Shown: positions 35,601-48,345, numbered from the stretch's first letter. The stretch: DNA of 64,000 nt from Phoenix dactylifera (GCF_009389715.1 NW_024067979.1:212501-276500), one strand, 5' to 3'. Translations and numbers: made by a program. Notes: generated by a model not told the origin, from the sequence alone.

Positions 35601-35899
35601 ATCAAGCTGCTCTTTTTAAAGCTTAGTTCAGCTATATATATATATATACATGTTCAAGCATATCTTGGAAGCCACAAGGAAAAGCCAATTCCAAAGTTTA
35701 GAGGATAATTGGTTTTGGAAGATCATAATGGTCAAGGTAAAGCTATTTATATACATTATGTCTGATGGCTTACTGATTAAAGCTTGAATAACCTGGCTAT
35801 TAGCCAAGGAAAAGGTAGCACCAGTAGAGGTAACACTACATGTTCGCATTTTTAGAGGCAAGAGAGTGGACAAAAGTTTTCAGAGCGGACGAAAGTTTT
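35601..35899. other. Spacer between two LINE ends
   Basis: Contains a short TA microsatellite (35635-35648). No recognisable coding sequence. Confidence 0.4.
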
Positions 35900-36197
35900 C
35901 TCAAAGCTTGAAAGAGTGGAGCATTTTTAGAAGATGATTCGACGACAGTCATCGATTAGATCCAATAAAGTGTGAGTGGTATTGGCGATAGCCATCCGCT
36001 GCTCCGGAATATTTGGGCTATGGTGTGTGAAGAGATGGCCGTTCAGGCAAAACATGTGTACCGTGAGACCAACGAGATAGTAAATTGAGCAGTCTTTTAC
36101 GTGGCTAACCATTCTGGAGAGATCCTTTGATTGGAGAAGGACGACTTATTCGGAGAGCTTCGAAAATTATTATTTTGTAATTTTTTTAATGTAACCG
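35900..36197 (+). mobile_element. LINE 3' region (RNase H), left part, split by LTR element
   Basis: Plus-strand frames read LEDDSTTVID, SHPLLRNIWAMVCEEM, QAKHVYRETNEIVN, FYVANHSGEIL and LRKLLFCNFFNV, the same RNase H region as the minus-strand LINE at 35078-35600 but a different copy. Several stops interrupt it. The sequence stops at AACCG, the target duplication of the Copia element, and resumes at 47126. Confidence 0.7.
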
Positions 36198-37950
36198 TGT
36201 TGACCCCCTAATGGATTTTGATGAATACAAAACACTAGAGTAAAATTCCATTATATCTTAACAATTCGATTGAGGAATTCATGTGTTTTACTTAGAAAAT
36301 TGTTAAGAAATGTCTAGGCAAGTTCCCACAATTTTTATGAATTTATTGAAGAATATTTTGAGCTAAAGAAAAAGTTCAGGGACAGCCGAGACGTCTCCTG
36401 ATAGTTTCAGAGACGTCTCTGGCACAAATAGGAAGAACTGGCACACTTGGAGTCGTCCCCGGCACCTGCCGAGTCGTCCCCGCGTTAGCGGAGTCGACTC
36501 TCTCAGAAGCGGAGTCGACTCTCTCAGTGGCGGCAGAAAGACGTTTCTCAAGGGATATGCGCGAGACGTCCCCCGCTGTACGCGGAGTCGTCCCCGCAAG
36601 CAAAAAGGAGACTCCCCGAGACGTCCCCAAGATGGCGGAGACGGCTCTCTCAGGGTTTTCCAGAGAATGGTTTTTGCGGTGATAAGGAAGCGGAGTCGAC
36701 TCTGAGATAGCGGAGTCGTCCCCACGCATAAAGTGGACACAGGCGGAGACGTCCCCTGAAAGAGCGGAGACGACTCTCTCAGGGAATTCCAGAGGGCAAG
36801 TTTTTCGGAGACAAAGAAGCGGAGTCGTCCCCAAAGAAGCGGAGTCGTCCCCACTCAAAAAGCACAGACAAGGCGAGACGTCCCCGTAAAGTGCCGAGTC
36901 GACCCCAGATAAAGTAAAAAGTAAAATCCTGTAGGTGAGACGTCTCTCGCTGTAGCGGAGACGTCCCCGGAGCGCCTGGGACGCGACTGACAGCTTTTCA
37001 GGTTTGATTTTGAATTTCAAATCCTTCTCTTTTTGTCTCTAACGGCTATATTTGCTTTTTGGGCTATAAAAGGGACCTCTTAAGTGGTTCTCAACAACTC
37101 TTCACCAACCAAAAGCAAAATCATTCAAGAGGGAAGTTAGAAAGAAAAGCTCAAGGGAGTGAGTGCATTCAAGAAAGGAAATCAAGTGCTTTCAAGTCTC
37201 CCAAGCGATTTCAAGCTCAACCACTCTCGTGTGCTCGGGATTCAAAGCTCACACCCAACCATACGCGTCCCACATCGGAAGAATCAACATCTCCCACGCT
37301 TCCAACGGCAAAAAGGGTTCTTCCGATTTTATTGTTTCTCATTGTTATATTTGCTTCTTAAGAGCTTTCAAATCTTTTGTAAAACGTTTGAATATTGAGC
37401 TTGTTTCAGTCAAGGGACTTGGAACAAGGGATAGGGGTCCCAAGCCTAAGTTAAAATTGGGGGGATTGTAGGGTTCGTTGTTAGCCCGGGGTAAAACAAC
37501 GAGTTGGGTAGTTCACTCGAAAAACTACCGGATTGTAGGGTTCGTTGTTAGCCCGGTGTAAAACAACAAGTTGGGTTGTGAGCTTGTAAAACAACCGACT
37601 GTAATCTTGAGGATTATAGTGAAATTCCCAAGAGGTCTTGGGGAGTGGATGTAGGTGCTGGGGTGCACCGAACCACTATATGTCCTTTGTGTTTGTAATG
37701 CCTCTAGTTATTGTCTAACTAACACACTTACTTACTTAGATAAATTGCTTGCTTAATTCTTATCCGCACATCCTTTAGTTGCAAGCATATTTAATCAAGT
37801 CGAAGTCTATACATCAAATCCTTGCTAAGTTTAACTTTCACTGTGCATCTATACAACTTAGCATAGTTAATCAAAAAGTTTTAGAAGTAGCATAAAAGTT
37901 TTGAAAGACCCAATTCACCCCCCCTCTTGGGTTGTATCTACTGGGCAACA
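36198..37950 (+). repeat. 5' LTR of the Copia element
   Basis: 1753 bp. U3 carries a dense array of CG-containing words (36380-36975). A TATA box CTATAAAA lies at 37064-37071. Downstream a 69-bp unit with GTAGGGTTCGTTGTTAGCCC is present twice (about 37466-37600). It ends GGGCAACA at 37950. Confidence 0.95.
36380..36975. promoter_or_regulatory. Array of GACGTC/GTCGAC/GTCGTCCCC words in U3
   Basis: I count about eight GACGTC, four GTCGAC and six GAGTCGTCCCC words in this 600-bp part of the 5' LTR; the 3' LTR repeats it at 45555-46150. GACGTC is the C-box bound by plant bZIP factors. CG-rich palindromic LTR parts are known in Sireviruses. A regulatory role is inferred. Confidence 0.55.
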
Positions 37951-37952
37951 AG

Positions 37953-37964
37953 TGGTATCAGAGC
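37953..37964 (+). other. Primer-binding site (initiator Met tRNA)
   Basis: TGGTATCAGAGC two bases after the 5' LTR is the standard Copia primer site complementary to the 3' end of initiator methionine tRNA. Confidence 0.9.
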
Positions 37965-38012
37965 AGGTGCTCTAAGACTAATTATTGATCTCACGATCAA
38001 GAGCCAAAGATT

Positions 38013-39203
38013 ATGACAACTCAAATAGATAGTTTTCTAGGAGAAGGACAATTAATTGATACACCTCCACTATTTAATGGCATAAACTATACACATTGGA
38101 AAGCACGCATGCGCATTTTCATACAATCACTTGATTATAATTTATGGAGAGTTATAGTCAATGGAACACACACAAACACTAGTCATAATGAGAAAATGGC
38201 TCAACAAAATTCAAAAGCCATGAACCTATTATATTGTGCATTAGATAGGAATGAGTTTAATTGCATATCTTCTTGCATAACTGCTAAAGACATGTGGAAT
38301 ATGCTAGAGGCTAAATATGAAAGCACTAACATTTTTAGTGAATCTGAAATTAGCTCTAAAGAAAAAGAGAGACAAGGTGATATTGAAAACCTATGCCTTG
38401 TGGCACACAAGGACGAGGTATGTATTGAAATGCAAAGTGTCTCCTCTTCTGAATATGAAGTATATGATAAACTTGAAAATGATTTTACACTTGATGAGTT
38501 ACATGATGCATTTCTTGATTTAATGAAAGAACATAAGAAACTCATTTGTAAAAACAAGAACCTGAAGAATGAAAAGAAAATCCTAGTAAATGAAACTGAA
38601 ATCTTAATTAAGGAAAATAAAGAACTAAATCAGAAAAACCAACTTCTCACTGAAAGCCATGATAAACTTAAGAAAAATAATGAATTGCTTTCAGAAGATA
38701 ACAAAAGATTAACTAAAGAAGTTGACAAATTAAAACCTGTTGTTGAAAGATTTACTTTGAGCTCTGAAAAGTTGAATCTAATGATAAATAATCAAAGAGC
38801 TGAATTTGATAATATTGAATTGGGATGTCAACCTTGGTACACCCAAAAATCTTTCAATAATATGTTTGTTAAAACAGTTTCTAATCATTTTAAAATAGAT
38901 TCTTATATTGCTGATAAACAGGAACAAAGATTATGCAAAATCTCTTCTGTTCCTAAATCTGTACATTGCAAATTTGATAAACCTAAAAGGCAAAAACAGA
39001 AAACTGAAGGGTTATCTACCACTCATGTTAAATCCATGTTTGTTAAATTTAATAAGAAGATGCAGAAATACACTTCTTGTAGTCCTAAAATCTGCAAGCC
39101 TATGGACAAAATAGCTATTAAGAAAATATGGGTTCCAAAAGGAACAATAATAGCTAACCTGCAAGGACCCAAAAGAGCTTGGGTTCCTAAGTTGAAAATC
39201 TAA
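38013..39203 (+). CDS. Gag-like region of the Copia element (fossil)
   Basis: A 396-residue frame begins with PPLFNGINYTHWKARMRIF, the start of the Copia gag domain, followed by a long acidic and lysine-rich coiled coil with ENKELNQKNQLL-type heptads. The end carries WVPKG and RAWVPK words usually seen around the gag-protease border of Sirevirus-type Copia elements. It is the only long coding stretch left in the element. Confidence 0.7.
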   Translation: MTTQIDSFLGEGQLIDTPPLFNGINYTHWKARMRIFIQSLDYNLWRVIVNGTHTNTSHNEKMAQQNSKAMNLLYCALDRNEFNCISSCITAKDMWNMLEAKYESTNIFSESEISSKEKERQGDIENLCLVAHKDEVCIEMQSVSSSEYEVYDKLENDFTLDELHDAFLDLMKEHKKLICKNKNLKNEKKILVNETEILIKENKELNQKNQLLTESHDKLKKNNELLSEDNKRLTKEVDKLKPVVERFTLSSEKLNLMINNQRAEFDNIELGCQPWYTQKSFNNMFVKTVSNHFKIDSYIADKQEQRLCKISSVPKSVHCKFDKPKRQKQKTEGLSTTHVKSMFVKFNKKMQKYTSCSPKICKPMDKIAIKKIWVPKGTIIANLQGPKRAWVPKLKI

Positions 39204-42200
39204 ATATTTTCTGCAGGTGTGTCTAGCACTCAAGGCTCCAACAAAAGATGTTAAATTGGACATTGGGTGCTCTAGACATATATTAAAGAGTGAAACTTAA
39301 AATACACTTAAGAAAAGTGACTAAAATGGAAGAAATAATGAAATTAGTAATTCTTGCATCCTCTCATACTGAAATTGTTTTATTAGTTGATTAAAACATA
39401 ACTTGCAAGTATTAATCATTCTTTTCTTGTGATATAAGTGATATTTCTGATATGAAAAGAAAATATATCCAAATCACTCCATCTTTCTAGATTATGCTTT
39501 ACTTATAGATGGATAATTTGGTAAATCAATTCTCCTAAGAATAACTCTATGAATTCTCTATATGCTTGATTGAGAGTTTTTATCCATGGCATTATTGTTT
39601 ATTGATCATAGATATGATAATGTGTACTTGGTATGCTTTTGAATATATGCACTATGAATACCAAGATTAAAGAAACCATCTTTGGCATATAAAATCAACT
39701 CATGCTAGTATGTACTTAATCTCAAAAGACCTTGCCATTGCCTTACTTAGATTATCTTCTGAAAGGTCAAAGTTTGCTATGCATGTTAACTAAGGAAACA
39801 AACAAGAATCAATTTCTAGATCTAAAGATGTTGTTTCCATCACTAAGTTTTCAAAAGCTTACATTGGATTTGTTCTTGGCAAATAAAATTGAAATATTTT
39901 CTGTATTTGCTAAATCTTGTAAAAGTGTTTCAAATGATAAAGGTTTCCAAACTGTGAAGGTATCATGGCACAGTGTTGAAAACCAAAATCCTGATAAAGT
40001 TTATATAGAAATTAATTATTTCAGCACCAAGGACACCTTAAGTAAAATAGGGTTAATAGAATTCTTGAAGAAATGAAAAAGACAATTGTGTATGATAGTC
40101 ATCTACTTAAATAATTTTTAAAAGCTATCATCACTGCTTGTCATACATATGATTTCTATTAGATCTATTTTTTTTTTATGAAAACTCCTTTTGATCTTCT
40201 GAAAAATGGAAAATGAACCATTGCATATCTTTCATATTTTTCAGTCATACACGTTATGCTTGATATGTTCTTTTGAAAATAATGCCAAATCTGATAAAGA
40301 TATTTCTATCTTTGGATATCATTCATCAAGCAATGCATATAGAACATTCAATGAAAAGATTCGAATTGTAGAAATATCAACTCATTTTATTCTTTATGAG
40401 ACTAATGATTTATTATCAAGATACTAAAATTAAATTATATATGTATATGGTTAATCTTTTACATATAACAATCTGAAAACTTGTTAATAATTAGAACCAA
40501 ATTGAGTTTTTCAGAAATACACTTAATGAAGTAAAATTGATGATTACTAAAAGACTAAATTAAGAAAAGATGAAATAGATCTTGATGAAATTCTTGCATG
40601 ATTAGAAGTAAAGATCACCATTATCATTTGCTTGCTTTATGAGCTTTATATTCTATCAAATGAATGTGTAGAATGCACTCCTAGGTGCTTATTTTATTAA
40701 AGAAGATATATGTTAAATAATCACCATATTTGAAAACACTCATTACAAATATAATAAAGCAATATATGATTTGGAACAAGCATCAAAAGCATGATATAAA
40801 AGTTTGAGTAACTTTTTGATAGAAAGTAATAGTGATAAATCTATGCATCAAAAAGAAGAATTTGTGATATCTTATTTGCTCAAAGTATACATTGATGATA
40901 TCACTTTTTGGTTCTACAAACGAGGATTTATATGAAGATTTTACTAAGCTCATGCAAGGTGAGTTTGAAAAATGTATGATGAATGAATTAACATCTTCTC
41001 TCAAACTCCAAATTAAGAGAAACAAGAAAGAGGATCTTCATTGACCAAAGTTAGTCCACAAGAAAACTCTTATAGAAGATTGGCATGAAGAAGGTATTCT
41101 ATGACCTCATCTTGTAGAATTTGAAAAGGATGAGCAAGGTAGATCTATTGTCTTTAAAGCTGTATTGAAGCATGATAGAATACTTATTTTATCATACAGC
41201 TAGTAGACCAGATTGTATGCTCATTATGAGCAAGATTTCAATCTAACTCTAATGAATCATAATTTATTGATAACAAATAAATCATAATCTGAATTTTGAT
41301 AGAAACAACTGTTTAAGATAAGTTGATTAAAACTTAGCTAGCGTGTCTTATTGATAATTATCTTAAGCAAATAAAATCTAAACTAAATTGATTTTGAAAA
41401 TAAGAAATTGGTTTGACCTTGATAAATCTTCATATTGCCTCACATGCTTGTCCTTGAACCATCTTGGTTAATGAAACTATCTCTTTAGTTCAAGTGATAT
41501 GTGCTTGCTTATACTTAGGCAATCTCTTGAGTAAAGTGACTCAACATTCAACTAGTGTCATATCTTGTATTGAGTCATCTAGTTAAAAATATGGTAGATA
41601 AATGTTTGTATCTTGAAGAAACTAATGACTTTCTTTCAAGAAAGAAAAGGAGTTTGCAGGATCCTTGAGCAAGAAAATGGGAGATTTCAACTTGAAGGAC
41701 ACCTCCATAAAAGGTACAATAAACATTCACATGCAAACAAGAGAGAGAACTTTCTTTAGCCAAAAGGTTACACATAAGAAATCTAGTAGGTATTTGACTT
41801 GAAGAATGCAGAATGATTCGGTAATTTTAGATACCTCTCTCATAAATTAGCTGAGCAAAGTCATTAACTTAAATCTTACTATGGCATGATTAAAGTCTTT
41901 AATTATTAATTTCTTGATATCATGTCTATATATGTATTGATTGACTTGTGCTTTTAGAAATTGTTTCATGGTTTGCCCAAACTAAAATATATCTTTACCT
42001 ATGTCATAACCATGAACTACACAAGTTTATACTTAGAATTTTGATTTAAAATGACTTGTGAGAAGCTACGAATTCTTGGGCATAATGAAAATAGTGTTTG
42101 CATGATATACCTCTATACGATACATTTCATTATTTCTTTATTCTGCTCTTTCATGTAGATTACTTGAAAATAACAAAAAGAGAGAGAGAGATAAAGAAAA

Positions 42201-45200
42201 GAAAATGGACATTGTTCAAGAGATGAAAAATCTGAGCAAAGGCAAGTACTTCAATCTTAAGGAAAAGCAAAACAAGCATAATATATTCGGCACATTTGGA
42301 AGGGATAAAATCTATAATTAATTACACTCAAACAGGAAGAGTTTGAAGTAAACATTTTAACCTTTCTATATTGCTCATCATAGGGATGGTGCCAATGGAG
42401 AGGCTAGTGGTAGTACCCGGCACTATTTGACCCAACTATTCGGTGTAGGGCATATTAGGGACGGCACAAGAGGGAGGCTAGTGGTAGTACCTCGTGCCCC
42501 TTCCCAACTCCACCGGATAGGGAGCAAATAGAGTATAGAGCTTAAGAAAGTTAAAAGAAAGACAAAGTAAATGAAAGTATACAAGAAAGAATCAATTCAA
42601 ATTTTTAGTCACATGGAAACACACTTTAAGGATGAAATCAGTGCAAAATTATATTTAAATAGGGGGAGTTTATTTGAAAAGAATTGATTTTGATACTTGA
42701 CATGCTTGTTCTTAATATTTTAATGTATGACTTAATACACACTATATTTTGCATGTGGCATGATATTTTAAATTATGGGTTCTCAATATCTTTTGTAGTA
42801 CCCCATACTTGGACAATTTGATTGAATGTTTGAAATGCTACATAACATCTTTTGGTTGGTTTTATTGAAAAGAAAATTCAGATTTGTTATTCACAATCAT
42901 CGTTAAAATCTGAAAGATAAATAAATTTGTAAAAAAAAAGAGAGAAGAGAAGGATATCTCTATTTAGGCAAAATGAATTGAGTTTGTCTTATCCATCAAC
43001 TTGCTTAACTTTGATACATAATACCCTAATACTTGTTAAAAAATCCTCCATTTAGTACCAAAACTCAACATTTAATACAAAGATTCTGAATATGCTCTTA
43101 TATGTTTGAAATATGTATTTTCAATCGTAATCATTTAAGATGAGCTATAATGTGATTTTGAAAACCTTTATTGAAAATCCTATGTAATTCAGAATCTGAT
43201 TTTGTATAAAAGCTTAAACTAAATGTGATTTTTTAAATAAAGTCTTACTTTAGGAAAAACAGAATTAATTTTGATGCCTTTGGTGATTGCTCCGATACGC
43301 ATCCGAAACATATCATTTCTTATCTTCAAAGTATACTAATATTGGTTCAAATGATGTGTCTTTCGATGATCTTGATTGCAAACAAAAATTTCTAGATATA
43401 TGATTTTAGTCTGATATTAAAAGGATTTATTGTGTTTCATGTATACATTGCTGAAAAACTATGATTAAGAAATTGAGTTCTATAAATATATATACCTCAA
43501 TGATCATCTATATGTTTTTCTCCCCTACATTATTAAAGACTTCCATCAATAGAGTGAATGATCTTAAAACTAGAAATATTTCAGTTCACTCAAATGACTC
43601 TAAAAGAAAGAAAATGTAAATGCTTTTGAAAGAAATTGAGCTTCAATTGAATCATTTTCTGATTAATACTTTTATACATTTTCTCTAAAATTAGGAGAAA
43701 GCATAACTTGTTCTTAAAGGATTAGAAAGAGTGATTACTATAAATTCTGAATAATTCTAGATCACTCTACATTCTTGATATTACAGAATTTCAGTGTTAT
43801 TCACGTTTATCACTAAAATCTGAAATTCAACAATTAAAATGATTAAAGAAGAATGCATCTTTTGAGGGGGAGCTTTAGATATTCAGTATCCTATCCCAAA
43901 GACACTTTATTTTGATGCATACTTAGAATTTTATGGATTGATTTTGATGAACCTCCTTATATTGCAATACATGCTTTAATTATAAGTTTATACCTTAAGA
44001 TGAGTTCTATAAAGGTTGTCTTATCTCAAACCTTGAGTCTTATGAAAATAAGCTGAAACTTATAGAAAACATATTTTTGAGATTGACAATTTTATTGAAC
44101 ATTATCTATAAATTCTAAACTCTTAAAATGGAATGATCAATTAAGGGGGAGAAAGAAAATTTCAGAAGGAAAGACCTTATGGAACTTAATCGCATAAATC
44201 TATAACTAAAGGAGAGGGAAAGAATACTAAATGAAAAGTGATCCTAATGCTCTCCAATATGTATCATCTGAAATTTAAATCTGAAAATCTTTATGATACA
44301 CCTTGAGGCTTATTATTTGGTTAATATATCTTATGCATAAATCATGAACCAAATTGCAATTCAAACAGTTGATCTTAAGAGCCTCTAACTTAATGAAAAA
44401 GGGGGAGAATAATGTGTTGAATTTCCTTGAGTATCTCTTAGAAAACCAATTTTTGGAATTTACTGATGAATTCTTATTGGCTTGTCTCTAGAACTTCAAT
44501 TTTTATGCCAATTCATTATTATATGTACCAAAATGTGTTTCCTTTTTAAAGGATTAAAGTCTTTATAAGAACCTTCAAAACTTTGAATTTTATGTATGCT
44601 CTAAGATATATTATAAACTGCATGAATTCATGTTTTTGGCATTTATGCCACAATATTTTTACACCATAAAAGAACTTTGCAATCATACTTAATATACTGC
44701 TCTTATACTCTGAAAATTAGTTAAATTGCTCTCATGTTGATAAAATACTTAATATATTGGGCAAAAGATCTTAAATGCACAAGCTTTCATACTTATTATT
44801 GAAGAGAGGTTAGATTTCCATTCGTGCTTTTCTTGAATATCATTTGTGGTACTTCTTGAATTAACTTAAGGAAGATTCCACCTACACTTGATTAGAAAAC
44901 TATCTGTGTTCTGCTCTGAAATTATCTTAATTGGCTCTGATCTATGCTCATTAATCTGATTCTAATATTATTGCCTTGAGTTATATGATTCATATCCTTG
45001 CAATAATTTGACATGCAAATCAGAGTACAATAAGAAATATTTGAGTATTCTTATCTTTGTGCTTAATGTTTCACTATCTTTTTGATGTTGTCAAAAAGGG
45101 GGAGAAATATTTAAGTATATGCTCATAATGCTTTGTGTTTTTGAATTGAATACAAATCAGCTGAAATTGAAATGTGTTAAGCTGATTAAATCTAAAGCAT

Positions 45201-45357
45201 TATCATGAAGTATGTTTTAAATATATATGCTTTCTACTTCATGCAACTTAGCTATGCATTAGTTCTAGAACACAATATATTTTATATTGCACATACTCAA
45301 ATACTGTGTATATGTTTAAATTTCAAATTTTGCATATACTCAGTGTTTTGTCATCAT
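39204..45357 (+). other. Decayed pol and long 3' untranslated region of the Copia element
   Basis: Traces of protease near 39250-39290 and of reverse transcriptase near 40880-41040 can be recognised, but the region is broken many times and much of pol is missing or unreadable. From about 41900 no coding remains. Polypurine-like GGGGGAG words recur near 42661, 43866, 44145, 44401 and 45099. A short local duplication lies at 42385-42535. Confidence 0.6.
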
Positions 45358-45371
45358 CAAAAAGGGGGAGA
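45358..45371 (+). other. Polypurine tract
   Basis: AAAAAGGGGGAGA just before the 3' LTR is the plus-strand priming site. A second near-identical tract lies at 45092-45105. Confidence 0.85.
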
Positions 45372-45372
45372 T

Positions 45373-47125
45373 TGTTGACCCCCTAATGGATTTTGATGAA
45401 TACAAAACACTAGAGTAAAATTCCATTATATCTTAACAATTCGATTGAGGAATTCATGTGTTTTACTTAGAAAATTGTTAAGAAATGTCTATGCAAGTTC
45501 CCACAATTTTTATGAATTTATTGAAGAATATTTTGAGCTAAAGAAAAAGTTCAGGGACAGCCGAGACGTCTCCTGATAGTTTCAGAGACGTCTCTGGCAC
45601 AAACAGGAAGAACTGGCACACTTGGAGTCGTCCCCGGCACCTGCCGAGTCGTCCCCGCGTTAGCGGAGTCGACTCTCTCAGAAGCGGAGTCGACTCTCTC
45701 AGTGGCGGCAGAAAGACGTTTCTCAAGGGATATGCGCGAGACGTCCCCCGCTGTACGCGGAGTCGTCCCCGCAAGCAAAAAGGAGACTCCCCGAGACATC
45801 CCCAAGATGGCGGAGACGGCTCTCTCAGGGTTTTCCAGAGAATGGTTTTTGCGGTGATAAGGAAGCGGAGTCGACTCTGAGATAGCGGAGTCGTCCCCAC
45901 GCATAAAGTGGACACAGGCGGAGACGTCCCCTGAAAGAGCGGAGACGACTCTCTCAGGGAATTCCAGAGGGCAAGTTTTTCGGAGACAAAGAAGCGGAGT
46001 CGTCCCCAAAGAAGCGGAGTCGTCCCCACTCAAAAAGCACAGACAAGGCGAGACGTCCCCGTAAAGTGCCGAGTCGACCCCAGATAAAGTAAAAAGTAAA
46101 ATCCTGTAGGTGAGACGTCTCTCGCTGTAGCGGAGACGTCCCCGGAGCGCCTGGGACGCGACTGACAGCTTTTCAGGTTTGATTTTGAATTTCAAATCCT
46201 TCTCTTTTTGTCTCTAACGGCTATATTTGCTTTTTGGGCTATAAAAGGGACCTCTTAAGTGGTTCTCAACAACTCTTCACCAACCAAAAGCAAAATCATT
46301 CAAGAGGGAAGTTAGAAAGAAAAGCTCAAGGGAGTGAGTGCATTCAAGAAAGGAAATCAAGTGCTTTCAAGTCTCCCAAGCGATTTCAAGCTCAACCACT
46401 CTCGTGTGCTCGGGATTCAAAGCTCACACCCAACCATACGCGTCCCACATCGGAAGAATCAACATCTCCCACGCTTCCAACGGCAAAAAGGGTTCTTCCG
46501 ATTTTATTGTTTCTCATTGTTATATTTGCTTCTTAAGAGCTTTCAAATCTTTTGTAAAACGTTTGAATATTGAGCTTGTTTCAGTCAAGGGACTTGGAAC
46601 AAGGGATAGGGGTCCCAAGCCTAAGTTAAAATTGGGGGGATTGTAGGGTTCGTTGTTAGCCCGGGGTAAAACAACGAGTTGGGTAGTTCACTCGAAAAAC
46701 TACCGGATTGTAGGGTTCGTTGTTAGCCCGGTGTAAAACAACAAGTTGGGTTGTGAGCTTGTAAAACAACCGACTGTAATCTTGAGGATTATAGTGAAAT
46801 TTCCAAGAGGTCTTGGGGAGTGGATGTAGGTGCTGGGGTGCACCGAACCACTATATGTCCTTTGTGTTTGTAATGCCTCTAGTTATTGTCTAACTAACAC
46901 ACTTACTTACTTAGATAAATTGCTTGCTTAATTCTTATCCGCACATCCTTTAGTTGCAAGCATATTTAATCAAGTCGAAGTCTATACATCAAACCCTTGC
47001 TAAGTTTAACTTTCACTGTGCATCTATACAACTTAGCATAGTTAATCAAAAAGTTTTAGAAGTAGCATAAAAGTTTTGAAAGACCCAATTCACCCCCCCT
47101 CTTGGGTTGTATCTACTGGGCAACA
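45373..47125 (+). repeat. 3' LTR of the Copia element
   Basis: 1753 bp, the same length as the 5' LTR and about 99.7% identical by eye. The TATA box repeats at 46239-46246. The minus-strand open frames in both LTRs come from the repeat array and are not genes. Confidence 0.95.
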
Positions 47126-47185
47126 AACCGTATCCACCATAATGCATCTGTTTTAGAAAAAAATAAAAAATAAAAAATAAAAAGG
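47126..47185 (+). mobile_element. LINE 3' end, right part, with poly(A) tail
   Basis: Continues the LINE at 35900-36197 after the inserted Copia element: AACCGTATCCACCATAATGC then an A-rich tail of AAAAAAT units to 47185. The tail marks the true 3' end of this LINE copy. Confidence 0.65.
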
Positions 47186-47376
47186 GTATTTTTTACGACA
47201 CCCCATGAATAATTGAGTCCTTTTTAGAAAGATATGGTTGTTTCTTTCATGTCAAATCTGCCAGCAAAGTGCAACCCTAATCATCAGCTGGTCCCAAGAT
47301 CTTTTAAGTGAGGGTTGAATATTCATAATTCTCCATTTTGTCCAAAGAGATTGAAGACTAGTTGGCCATCCTCTTA
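47186..47376 (-). mobile_element. LINE remnant (after zf-RVT), lower part
   Basis: On the minus strand, frames read LWTKWRIMNIQPSLKRSWDQ, then MIRVALCWQI and HERNNHIFLKR, the segment that follows the zinc-binding reverse transcriptase domain in plant LINEs. It is interrupted by stops. The other part is at 49162-49420, beyond the inserted Harbinger derivative. Confidence 0.6.
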
Positions 47377-47819
47377 GGCCCTGTTTGGGAGAGCTTTTGG
47401 AGGGCCAAAAAGCACTTTCTGGCCCTCCAAAAGTACTTTTAGGTAAAAAAAAAATGTTTGGTAAAATTTCCAAGAAGCTGTTTCAGCTTTTGCGGGAAGC
47501 TGAAAACAGCTTTTTGGCAGAAGCTCAATTTTGGAGCTTTCCGAAAATGCTGTTTTCAGCTTTTGTCGGGAAGCTATATTTTTGACCAAAATACCCCCAT
47601 TTAAAAGTTTATTTTTCCTTCCAAAAATCTCAATCGCACCGCCTCTTTCTCTCTCACCATCCCTCCCTCTCTCTCTCTCCCTCTCCATCTCCTTCTCCTC
47701 AATGCCGCCGGCCCTCCTTTTTTTTTTTTTTTTGGGAGGCAGCCACCACGCCGGCCACCCGTGGCCGCCCCCCAGCCCCCCGCCGCTGCGACCCACCACA
47801 CAGCAAAAAAAAAACTAAA

Positions 47820-48345
47820 AAAGGAAGGGGAGGAAGGGGCCGCCATGGCCGCTGCCTCCCCGGCCGGCCTGCCGTCTCGGCCCCCTCCCGAGGCCCACCC
47901 TCCCCCGCGGTCGCCGCGGCACGCCGTCCCGGCCCCCTCCGAGCCCCTCCTCTCCCGCGGTTGCCGCGGCACGCCGTCCCGGCCTCCTCCCCCCGCGGTC
48001 GTCGGGGCCCGCCGTCCCGGCCCCCTCCCAAGCCCCCCTCCCCCGCGGTCGCCGCGGCACGCCGTCCCGGCCTCCTCCCCCCGCGGTCGTCGGGGCCCGC
48101 CGTCCCGGCCCCCTCCCAAGCCCCCCTCCCCCGCGGTCGCCGCGGCACGCCGTCCCGGCCCCCTCCCGAGCCCCCCCTCCCCCCGCGGTTGTCGGGGCCC
48201 GCCGTCCCGACCCCCTCCCCCCGCGGCCGTCGGGGCCCGCTGTCCCGGCCCCCTCCCGAGCCCCCCTCCTCCCGCGGCCGCCGCGGCCCGCCATCCCGGC
48301 CCCCCTCCCGCGGCCGCCGCGGCCCGGCCTCCCTTCCGGCGCCGC
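47820..48345. repeat. GC-rich compound tandem array inside the element
   Basis: Words such as GCCGCGGCACGCCGTCCCGG and CGGTCGTCGGGGCCCGCCG recur. GCCGCGGCAC starts at 47913, 47963, 48051 and 48139, spacings of 50, 88 and 88 bp. The segment is nearly all G and C in the middle of AT-rich DNA. All frames stay open because stops are rare in such DNA; the resulting Pro/Arg- or Gly/Arg-rich peptides are not credible proteins. Confidence 0.85.

Larger units (their letters stand above)
36198..47125 (+). mobile_element. Copia LTR element, Sirevirus-like, broken interior
   Basis: The element spans 10,928 bp, flanked by the 5-bp duplication AACCG (36193-36197 and 47126-47130). The two LTRs are 1753 bp each and differ by only about five bases by eye, so insertion was recent: roughly 0.1-0.3 million years at grass-like rates, older if palm rates are slower. 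The LTRs start TGTTG and end CAACA. A primer-binding site for initiator Met tRNA and a polypurine tract are in place. The interior has one long gag-like frame; the pol region is heavily decayed with many breaks and only traces of reverse transcriptase. Repeated AAAAAGGGGGAGA-like tracts in the 3' part, a long untranslated 3' region and a coiled-coil gag suggest the Sirevirus lineage. It looks like a defective member moved by helper proteins. Confidence 0.9.

Noticed and set aside
36363-37020. Minus-strand frames of 163 and 214 residues in the 5' LTR, repeated at 45538-46195 in the 3' LTR
   Set aside because: They follow the short CG-word repeats of U3 and give repetitive, family-less peptides.
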